Part shown: positions 58,013 to 64,000 of the stretch, piece by piece
Layout: the number at the start of each line of letters is the position of its first letter
How positions within the stretch are numbered: position 1 is the stretch's first letter
Assembly: GCA_964489425.1 (NCBI GenBank)
Contig: CAZAYP010000001.1
Location: forward strand, 124,001 to 188,000
Direction of reading: 5' to 3'
DNA: 64,000 bases
Source: CAZAYP01 sp964489425 [NCBI: uncultured Verrucomicrobiota bacterium]
Lineage (GTDB): Bacteria > Verrucomicrobiota > Kiritimatiellia > RZYC01
Made by a program: the position numbers and the translations under genes
The notes under the pieces: generated by a model
What the model was told of the DNA's origin: nothing
Databases searched by the model: none
The model's input: the letters and a program-made list of their open reading frames with translations, nothing else

Positions 58013-59103
58013 GAAGCGCGCAGGCCCCCGGAATCGAGCGGCGCGCACCAGGCCACGCCCCGTTGCAGCCGGGCACCGGCCGCAACGCACAGCACGTCCA
58101 GCAGCGGTTGCTCGTAAAGACGGGCCACGGCGTCCGGCAACTTGAGGAACCCGATCCGCAGCGGCTGGTAGGAAAATACGGCAGCGTGAGCATGCACGCC
58201 GGATCCCGAAGGATCCGCAAAACCGCACAGCAGGGCCACGCCATCCTCGTGCGGTGCCGCCGCGGCTCCCGGCGCCGGCGTCCCGGCCGTACCGGCCAGG
58301 GATTCGAACTCCGCGGCCATGACAAAGCCGACCGCCGGCTCGCCACCCAGGCGCGCCAGCTCGCTCGCCAGCGCGTCGAGCCCGATGGCGAGCTGCCCCG
58401 GCCCCTCGAAGCTGACCAGCCGGGCAAACTGGCCCCGGGCCTCCCACCCGGCAGCGGCAAACAGCGTTGGCAAGCAGTTCTCGGCGTACACCAGGTAGTC
58501 CGGGACCGCGTCAGCCTCGGGCGACCGGCAGGCAGCCACGCCGCCGCAAGCCACGAATGCTCCCAGGCGCGGCCGGCAGTCGCCATCGTCCCGGCCCAGC
58601 GCGCCCACCCCCAGCGCCAGGGTGGAGGCCGTAAAATTGATCCGGCGGCACGGCGCCACAGGGGCCGGCGCCACCGCGCAGGTGCCGGAGCCAATGGCGC
58701 CCCCCTGCAGCCGTCCGCGCGGATCCAGCGTGTAAATGTCCAGGCGCATGCCCGCGCAATCGCCGCTGGTTTTGGGGGGTGTCTCAGGATCAAACCGCAC
58801 GGCCGGCGCCAACAGCTCGTAGAGTCCGACCACCTCGATAATCTGGCGGGCAAAATCCTGCACGGCCGTGATCAGCAAAGTGCCCTGCAGCGGCCGCAGG
58901 CGGGAATCCGTGTTCTGCAACACGCGCAGGCCGGCCGAGCTGATGAACTCCATGGCGCCAAGATCCAGCTCCAGGTGGCGCCATCCGTGATGCAATGCTT
59001 CGTCCACGGCCCGGGTCAGATCCCCGGCGCCCTGGGCGTCCAACCGGCCGGTCACGTGCAGAACCCACGTTTTTTCCTGTCCGCTTCCCGTGATGGTAAT
59101 CAT
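58009..59103 (-). CDS. STAS-domain protein with unknown C-terminal domain
   Basis: 364 residues. Residues 1-105 are a STAS (anti-anti-sigma factor) domain: LHVTGRLDAQGAGDLTRAV, LELDLGAMEFISSAGLRVL with the usual phosphorylatable Ser in SSAG, and LLITAVQDFARQIIEVVGL. Residues about 120-364 form a domain I do not recognise, rich in Ala, Gly, Cys and Pro (FTASTLALGVGALGRDDGD, AGWEARGQFARLVSFEG, GVALLCGFADPSG). It precedes the SpoIIE-type phosphatase with GTGA overlap, so it should be that enzyme's substrate. A G6 run lies before the ATG. Plain anti-anti-sigma proteins end near residue 110, so the extra domain is unusual. Confidence 0.85.
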   Translation of the reverse strand: MITITGSGQEKTWVLHVTGRLDAQGAGDLTRAVDEALHHGWRHLELDLGAMEFISSAGLRVLQNTDSRLRPLQGTLLITAVQDFARQIIEVVGLYELLAPAVRFDPETPPKTSGDCAGMRLDIYTLDPRGRLQGGAIGSGTCAVAPAPVAPCRRINFTASTLALGVGALGRDDGDCRPRLGAFVACGGVAACRSPEADAVPDYLVYAENCLPTLFAAAGWEARGQFARLVSFEGPGQLAIGLDALASELARLGGEPAVGFVMAAEFESLAGTAGTPAPGAAAAPHEDGVALLCGFADPSGSGVHAHAAVFSYQPLRIGFLKLPDAVARLYEQPLLDVLCVAAGARLQRGVAWCAPLDSGGLRAS

Positions 59104-59126
59104 GCCGCCCCCCTGGTTTCGCGCGC

Positions 59127-60911
59127 CTACTGCACCATGGCCATGGACCGCAGGTCAAAGTCGCAATGGCCGTTGATTTCCGCCCGCGTGGGCCGCCCCT
59201 CGGCCGTGGCCAGCAGGTTCGGCAAAAGCGTTTCGACGGCTATCTGCGCGGCGGTCCGGCCGGCCGCGATCAGCTCCTGAAACGGCACGTAGCGATCAAT
59301 GAAATCCGCATGCCTGGCCGCGGTCTCGCGGTTGCCGGTGATCTTGAGCACGGGCGTGACCGCCGACCCCAGCGGCGTGCCGATGCCCGTGGAAAACAGC
59401 ATCAGCTGCGCGCCGGCCGCGCTCAGCGCCGAGGCGGAAAGCAGGTCCTGGCCGGGTCCGTCCACGACGTACAAGCCGTGCCGGGCCCCGGCCGGCGAGT
59501 CGCCCGTGCGCAGCACCTGCTCGATCGGGTGGCGGAACCCCATCTTGCGGATGGCGCCGAGCGATTTCTCCTCCTGCGTGGACAAGCCGGCGGCAATATT
59601 GCCGACGGTCAGCTCGACCGAGTGCAGGTCCCGCTCAGCAGCCACGGCCGCCGCCTTGCCGATCATCTCGTTGGTCTTGATGAAGCGCAGGAGGCGCAGC
59701 CAGATGGCGTAGTCGCGGCACCGCTCGCGCAGCACTTTTTCGGCCCCGAAATACTCCATGATCTCCGAGATCATGACCGTGCCGCCGCGGTCCAGCAGCC
59801 AGTCGGCCACGTGGCCGATGGTCGTATTGGAAAACAGCCCGCTGGTCGGGTCGGACCCGCCACACTTGACCGCGAGCAGCAGGTCGCTGACCGGCGCCGG
59901 CTGGCGGGTCTCGTCCTGCGCGGCGGCCACGAGTTGCGCCACGTGTTCCCGGCCTGCGCGCAGGGCCGCGGACCGGCCGGAACCCTGGACACGTACCAAG
60001 CGCACCCGGTCCGGGGCCGCATGGCGGGCGGCGATGGCCTGGTACAGCCGGTCATCCACGCACAGCGGGCTGCAGCCCAGCGCCACGACCACCACGCCGG
60101 CCACGTTCGGGTGCGCGGCCACCCCGGAGAGCAGGCGCAGGGTGGTCTCCTCGTCAAACCCCACCTGGCAGCAACCGGCCTGGTGGGTCAGCGCGTGCAC
60201 CCGGTTCTCGCCCTGCGCACCCCAGGCGGTGGCGCGGAACGCTTCGGCGATCTCGCGCGCTTCCTGGTTCACGCAGAACACGCTGGGCACCACCAGCACG
60301 TGGTTGCGCACCCCCGGCGGGCCGGCCGGGCGCAGGTATCCCAGGAAGTGTTCCGCGGCCGGCGCGTGGTCGGGCGGGCGCAACTCGGGCGGCGCGTTGA
60401 GCCCGGCGCGGAGAATGGCGTAGCTTTGCGCCAGCGTGCGCATCTCGTCCGCCGGCGGGTTGAACAGGTTGGGATACTCGGCGATGTTGCCGGCGCGACG
60501 CACCATGCGGCCGCCCTCGTCGCGAATGCACTGGTGGACCACCTGGCCGGCGGCAATGGGCTCGGAAGCCACGCCAATGGGCACGTCATCCTTGACGATC
60601 GCGTCGTTTAGCGCGATGGGCGCCACGGCCACCTTGAAAAAGCGCCGGATCCGCTGCGGGCCGCCGGGCAGCTCCGCCAGCCACGCGGGCTGGCTGGCAG
60701 CGACGGTCACCATGCAACGCTGCGCGCCCTGGTACGTCAACAGGGGATAGGATTGCCCTGGCTCCAGGTCGGCCAGCGCAACCGCGACATTGTCGCCCTC
60801 GCGGAACTGGACCAGGCTGCCGCCGGCCGGGGCGCCAGGTTCCGGGGTGATGTCCGGCAGGAATGGAGTCGAACTGGTTCCAGGCGGCGACGGGCAGACA
60901 GGCTGTTGCAT
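59127..60911 (-). CDS. UxaA/GarD-family sugar-acid dehydratase (altronate/galactarate type)
   Basis: 594 residues. An N-terminal SAF-like domain (about 35-140: IALNDAIVKDDVPIGVAS, IAAGQVVHQCIRDE) and a C-terminal UxaA/GarD catalytic domain with THQAGCCQVGFDEE, KCGGSDPTSGLFSN, EYFGAEKVL and STGIGTPLGSAVTPVLKITGN. These cysteines and histidines match the metal-binding core of D-altronate and D-galactarate dehydratases. It removes water from a sugar acid to a 2-keto-3-deoxy acid. UxaA and GarD are usually about 500-520 residues; the extra 80 include a Pro-rich head. The start at 60911 is the best of several; no clear ribosome-binding site. No other catabolic gene is near. Confidence 0.86.
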   Translation of the reverse strand: MQQPVCPSPPGTSSTPFLPDITPEPGAPAGGSLVQFREGDNVAVALADLEPGQSYPLLTYQGAQRCMVTVAASQPAWLAELPGGPQRIRRFFKVAVAPIALNDAIVKDDVPIGVASEPIAAGQVVHQCIRDEGGRMVRRAGNIAEYPNLFNPPADEMRTLAQSYAILRAGLNAPPELRPPDHAPAAEHFLGYLRPAGPPGVRNHVLVVPSVFCVNQEAREIAEAFRATAWGAQGENRVHALTHQAGCCQVGFDEETTLRLLSGVAAHPNVAGVVVVALGCSPLCVDDRLYQAIAARHAAPDRVRLVRVQGSGRSAALRAGREHVAQLVAAAQDETRQPAPVSDLLLAVKCGGSDPTSGLFSNTTIGHVADWLLDRGGTVMISEIMEYFGAEKVLRERCRDYAIWLRLLRFIKTNEMIGKAAAVAAERDLHSVELTVGNIAAGLSTQEEKSLGAIRKMGFRHPIEQVLRTGDSPAGARHGLYVVDGPGQDLLSASALSAAGAQLMLFSTGIGTPLGSAVTPVLKITGNRETAARHADFIDRYVPFQELIAAGRTAAQIAVETLLPNLLATAEGRPTRAEINGHCDFDLRSMAMVQ

Positions 60912-61317
60912 GCCGGGAATGCTAACGCGGGCCACACGGAAGACAAGCGCTTTGTTTTTACAATCCGGTCCAGGATTCCCAAAGTGGCGACCACGATCCA
61001 AAGAGGGTTTATATCCGCATGACATGCCGCAAAATCAGGTTAGCCCCGCGATGGTTGGGTTTGGCCGCCGGGGTATTCTGGCCGCCGCGCCGTTGATGGC
61101 CGCCGATCGATACGTCAGCAATCGGGGTGGCGGGTCACATGCCGGGCCGAGTTCTGCCCGTGGGCTCGGTGTCTCCGTGCGAGAAATAAACAATAAACCG
61201 CGGACATCTGGCCCAATGCGCCACCCATGAACAGGGGGCCTGCATGGTGGCCGATGTGGGCCCGGCCCGCCGCTGGCGGCACCGCCGGGCCGCGGCGCGC
61301 AAAGGCCCCCGGGATCG
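60912..61317. other. 406-bp intergenic region with weak regulatory and repeat signals
   Basis: No convincing gene. On the minus strand a TATAAA (61013-61008) about 100 bp upstream of the UxaA-family ATG could be a -10, but no good -35 precedes it; an 11-bp palindrome GCATG-A-CATGC (61017-61027) lies beside it. Near 61169-61185, minus strand, TTCTCGCACGGAGACACCGAG resembles TTTTCTCACGGAGGCACGGAG at 54005-54025, a probable dispersed repeat. The plus-strand frame from 61024 codes for a short peptide of no recognisable family. Confidence 0.5.
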
Positions 61318-62985
61318 TCAGTATTCGCGCCGCATGAGGCTGCGGCGGCCGGCCAGCAAGGGAATGACCACCCCGAGCACGGTCAGTCCGGCCAGCAGCA
61401 TGGAGGCCAGGACCAACCCGCGCTCAAACGGGGCCCGGCGCAGGTGGCCCATGGCCCGCAGGTGGAACAGGACCGCGAACGGGAACACGGCCAGCAACAT
61501 GTAGGCCAGGCTCAGCACCAGGTTCAGGGTGCCGCCGAACCCCGACACGATCGCGGCGGCGTTGCGCTGGCGCAGGTCCAGGAACACCGCCCCGAGCCCG
61601 GTCGACAGGCCGGCCAAGGTGACGGCCATGGCCGCGGCCACGCCCAGCAGCGCCCAGCGCGCCAGCGGCGCCAGGCCCAGCATGTGGACCGACAGGGCCA
61701 TCAGCCCCACGCTCACCGTCAGCAGGCCCAGCGCCGCGACCATGAACTTGGCCAGCAGGACCCGCCCCATGGAGGTCGGCGCCATGCCGATCACCCAGAA
61801 GGCCTGGCCTTCGAGGCTCATCTGCGGGTACACGAACCGCGACCCCATGGAACACATCACGGCCGAGGTGCTGAACACGTTGAGGAACGCCACGAAGTTC
61901 TGCCACTCCTCCGGCAGCAGGTGGTACCGAAAATTGCGCAGGTTCATAAAATAGATGCCCAGCAACCCGAAGAAGATCAGGAACTGCAGCCACTGCTGGG
62001 GATCGCGCAGGAACAGCCGCACGTCTTTCAGGGTCAGGCAGCGCACATCCGCCGGCAGCCACGCCAAGGCGCGGTCCAGCATGGGCAGCAGCACCGCGCG
62101 CTTGCGCGCCCGGCCGCCGCCGGTCAGGCAGCGTTGCCAGCCGGCATAGAACAGGCGGCGGCCGACCTGCTCCACCAGCCATGCCAGCAGCGCGGCGTTG
62201 GCGACCAGCACCAGCCAGAGCATGAGGCCGCGCGCCCACTGCTGGCGGGTGAACGCCATCAGCCCCTCGGCGATCCACCAGTTGGGCCACAGCGGGCGGG
62301 ACGCGAACTTGAGGCCGGGCACCAGCCGGTTCAGCACCAGCACGGAATCGTCCGTCGCAGGCGCGGGCAGGTCGTGATGGATCAGCCACGCCGCGAGCGC
62401 CAGCAGCGCCACGGCGCACCAGCCCAGGCGCGGCACCCAGGTCCGCGGCCACCAGCGCAGCACGGTGACCGTGAGCAGGCCGCCGGCGGCGGAGCAGATC
62501 ACCACGAAGGGCAGGGAAAACAGCAGCGTCCACAGCGAGAAATACCATGGCAGGCCCACGTGCCAGCCATAGGCGCCGACAAACGGAATGATGATGAAGA
62601 AAAACGCCCAGGAGGCCAGCAGCACAACCTCCAGGAACTTGAACACGACGATGTCGGACAAGGTCATGGGCTGGAGCAGCAGGAACGGCATCTCCTCCGA
62701 GCGGTACAGCGTGGTATAGGTGGCCAGCACGCTCGACAAAACGAGCATGGCGCCCAACCCGAAGAAGAAGAGCCCAAACAGGCGCGGCACGATGATCATC
62801 CCGACCCCGCCCAGCCGGTCCAGGAACTGAAACCCCTCCAGGAACAGCGCCCACAGGCCAGCCAGCAGCGCCGCCGCGAACAGGACGACAAAAACCTGCT
62901 TGAACCGCGACTGCTCACGCCGGATCCGGCCCCAGTTGCGGAATGCCAGCCAGCGCGCGTGCAGGAGAATGGGCAGCAGGCTCAT
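61318..62985 (-). CDS. ABC-2-like exporter permease
   Basis: 555 residues, about 12 hydrophobic helices (LFGLFFFGLGAMLVLSSVLA, WAFFFIIIPFVGAYGWHVGL, LGWCAVALLALAAWLI, WALLGVAAAMAVTLAGLSTG). A central cytoplasmic loop carries YAGWQRCLTGGGRARKRA. It resembles ABC exporter permeases that pair with a single ATPase and have a large fused double-length core. The ATG at 62985 overlaps the stop of the ATPase gene (ATGA). What is moved is unknown; lipid, peptide or polymer are all possible. Confidence 0.85.
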   Translation of the reverse strand: MSLLPILLHARWLAFRNWGRIRREQSRFKQVFVVLFAAALLAGLWALFLEGFQFLDRLGGVGMIIVPRLFGLFFFGLGAMLVLSSVLATYTTLYRSEEMPFLLLQPMTLSDIVVFKFLEVVLLASWAFFFIIIPFVGAYGWHVGLPWYFSLWTLLFSLPFVVICSAAGGLLTVTVLRWWPRTWVPRLGWCAVALLALAAWLIHHDLPAPATDDSVLVLNRLVPGLKFASRPLWPNWWIAEGLMAFTRQQWARGLMLWLVLVANAALLAWLVEQVGRRLFYAGWQRCLTGGGRARKRAVLLPMLDRALAWLPADVRCLTLKDVRLFLRDPQQWLQFLIFFGLLGIYFMNLRNFRYHLLPEEWQNFVAFLNVFSTSAVMCSMGSRFVYPQMSLEGQAFWVIGMAPTSMGRVLLAKFMVAALGLLTVSVGLMALSVHMLGLAPLARWALLGVAAAMAVTLAGLSTGLGAVFLDLRQRNAAAIVSGFGGTLNLVLSLAYMLLAVFPFAVLFHLRAMGHLRRAPFERGLVLASMLLAGLTVLGVVIPLLAGRRSLMRREY

Positions 62986-63704
62986 GGCGCGGCGGTCAGC
63001 TTGAGGAACACGTCTTCCAGCGAGCCGTTGGCGACGTGGGCGCGCGCCAGGTCGTCCACGCGGCCGCAGGCGGTCAGCCGGCCGCGGTGAATAATGCCCA
63101 CGCGGTCAGCGAGGTCTTCGGCCAGGGCGAGGATGTGCGTGGTAAGGAAAATGGTCATGCCCTGGCGGGCTTTTTCGCGCAGGGTGGTCCGGATGGTGCG
63201 GATGCTGAACGGGTCGAGGCCGATGAACGGCTCGTCCACGAACAGCACTTGCGGCCGGTGCACGAACGTGGCGGCGTAAATCAGGCGCTGGCGCAACCCG
63301 TGCGACATTTCGCGGATCAGGGCGGTGCGGTACTCGTGCAGGTCAAACAGGTCGAACAGCGACTCCAGGTCCGCCTGCGCCTGCGCGGCCGGCAGGCGGA
63401 ACAGGTCGGCCACGAAGCGGCAGTATTCCCAGGCGGTCAGGCGCTCGTACATGTACGGCTGGTCCGGGATATAGCCGGTCAGGCGGTGCACCGCCAGCGG
63501 ATCCGCCTGGATATCCAACCCGGCAATGCGGATCGTGCCGGCCGTGGGCCGCAACAGCCCGCAGAGCATCTTGATGGTCGTGGTCTTGCCCGCGCCGTTG
63601 GGGCCGAGGAAGCAGAAAATCTCTCCGGCCGGCACGGACAGGCTCAGGTCCTGCACTGCGGTAAACGCGCCAAACTGCTTGGTCAACTGCTGGATTTCAA
63701 TCAT
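62982..63704 (-). CDS. ABC transporter ATP-binding protein (CcmA/ABC-2 partner)
   Basis: 240 residues. Walker A GPNGAGKTT, Q-loop-like IPDQPYMYERLTAWEY, signature MSHGLRQRL (a variant of LSGGQ), Walker B VLFVDEPFIGLD and switch His in TTHILALAEDLAD. Such ATPases power ABC-2 type exporters. The start at 63704 gives a clean N-terminus (MIEIQQLTKQFGAF); a longer frame overlaps the neighbouring transglutaminase gene. It is followed by its permease with an ATGA overlap. The degenerate signature loop is common in this branch and not by itself a sign of inactivity. Confidence 0.93.
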   Translation of the reverse strand: MIEIQQLTKQFGAFTAVQDLSLSVPAGEIFCFLGPNGAGKTTTIKMLCGLLRPTAGTIRIAGLDIQADPLAVHRLTGYIPDQPYMYERLTAWEYCRFVADLFRLPAAQAQADLESLFDLFDLHEYRTALIREMSHGLRQRLIYAATFVHRPQVLFVDEPFIGLDPFSIRTIRTTLREKARQGMTIFLTTHILALAEDLADRVGIIHRGRLTACGRVDDLARAHVANGSLEDVFLKLTAAP

Positions 63705-63712
63705 GGTCGTGG

Positions 63713-64000
63713 TCAATAGTGGGTTTCGAGGATCTCCGCCTGGGTGGCGCCCAGGAGGCTGAGCAGCTTCATCTGCTCGGCGATTTCGCCGGTCAGCAAG
63801 GCCAGGTGCGTGGCATCCACGCCCACCTGGCCCAGGGTGGGGTCCAGCTCCACCCAGCGGCCCACGTGCAAGGCCGGCCAGGCATGGTAGTAAAACGCGC
63901 CCGAGGTGTACATGACGCCCACCTTGACCACGGCCGGGATGCCGGCGGCTCGCGCCAGGGCCACGCACAAATAGGTGTGCTCGTTGCAGTCGCCTTCCCG
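63713..64000 (-). CDS. Transglutaminase-like domain protein, C-terminal part
   Basis: Open from the right edge, 95 residues visible. The catalytic triad is recognisable: the nucleophilic Cys in GDCNEHTYLCVALARAAGIPA, the His in FYYHAWPALHV and the Asp in WVELDPTLGQ. Transglutaminase-like proteins of bacteria are often secreted or membrane-linked proteases/amidases or scaffolds. The stop lies 8 bp upstream of the ABC ATPase ATG, so it is the preceding gene of that operon. The N-terminus and any signal peptide are outside the window. Confidence 0.85.
   Translation of the reverse strand, partial: REGDCNEHTYLCVALARAAGIPAVVKVGVMYTSGAFYYHAWPALHVGRWVELDPTLGQVGVDATHLALLTGEIAEQMKLLSLLGATQAEILETHY

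Noticed and set aside
56294-58447. ATG-start 717-residue version of the SpoIIE-type phosphatase
   Set aside because: It would overlap the STAS gene by over 400 bp. The GTG at 58012, overlapping the STAS stop, gives a natural N-terminal membrane helix.
61024-61230. Plus-strand frame with VGFGRRGILAAAPLMAADRY, possibly an oxidoreductase start
   Set aside because: It resembles the beginning of a Rossmann protein only loosely, ends quickly, and no continuation is seen in other frames.

Overview
The window is GC-rich bacterial DNA with about 54 supported genes, most on the minus strand. It contains no rRNA, tRNA, CRISPR array or intact insertion sequence that I can recognise. Two Wza-type outer-membrane export lipoproteins, an RND/MFP/TolC efflux set and an outer-membrane beta-barrel point to a didermic (Gram-negative) cell. 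A tungsten-type aldehyde ferredoxin oxidoreductase suggests an anaerobe. RNase HIII in a diderm, GbsR-like regulation, a GT6 glycosyltransferase and abundant short palindromic repeats would fit the PVC superphylum (Verrucomicrobiota/Kiritimatiellota-like). That placement is an inference from gene content, not a measured phylogeny.

Layout. (A) 1-13752, minus strand: a probable single operon for surface polysaccharide. From its 5' end it encodes a Pro/Ala-rich secreted protein, an outer-membrane barrel, a Wzc-like tyrosine autokinase, a Wza-like lipoprotein, an O-antigen ligase/polymerase with C-terminal repeats, a GbsR/MarR regulator, a GmhA-like isomerase, a domain-swapped HldE-like kinase/nucleotidyltransferase, two SDR epimerases and two tandem DegT aminotransferases. 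(B) 13950-15109: rnhC followed by a strictly 31-bp-periodic array of four palindromes. (C) 15116-22566, minus: a tripartite efflux system (TolC, adaptor, RND pump) and an MBL hydrolase. A broken PIN toxin gene with its intact small partner gene lies inside the efflux set. (D) 22659-24712, minus: a secreted unknown, a KaiC-like ATPase and a CheY-like regulator. Divergent to these, 24958-30598 encodes a hyaluronan-synthase-like GT2 with a zinc-ribbon head, and a 1382-residue membrane-anchored protein with a degenerate PgaB-like deacetylase domain, TPRs and duplicated modules. (E) 30614-35458, minus: aroK, prepilin peptidase, a small CBM48-like protein, aroE and leuA. leuA is preceded by a good promoter and a probable branched-chain leader peptide. 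(F) 35678-39166: a small unknown, corA and the AOR. (G) 39212-53986: a second polysaccharide module. It includes CpsB-type phosphatase, Wzc, a coiled-coil protein, Wza, small secreted CnaB-like proteins with a strong terminator, GT2, GT6, a GT-A-like protein, an FkbM-methyltransferase-GT2 fusion, an FHA protein and an M28-like aminopeptidase. (H) 54140-64000, minus: ettA, a short TspO, a SpoIIE-type phosphatase with a STAS partner, a UxaA/GarD-family dehydratase, an ABC-2 exporter and a partial transglutaminase.

How it fits together. Modules A and G look like two separate Wza/Wzc-dependent capsule or EPS pathways. The GT2/giant-protein pair in D looks like a third, synthase-dependent polymer system resembling Pga or hyaluronan machinery but rearranged. 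Stand-alone signalling proteins (CheY, KaiC-like, FHA, STAS/SpoIIE) are interspersed. Palindromic repeats sit in several gaps, in one case inside a wrecked toxin gene. In the other places they lie between gene ends or in promoter gaps.
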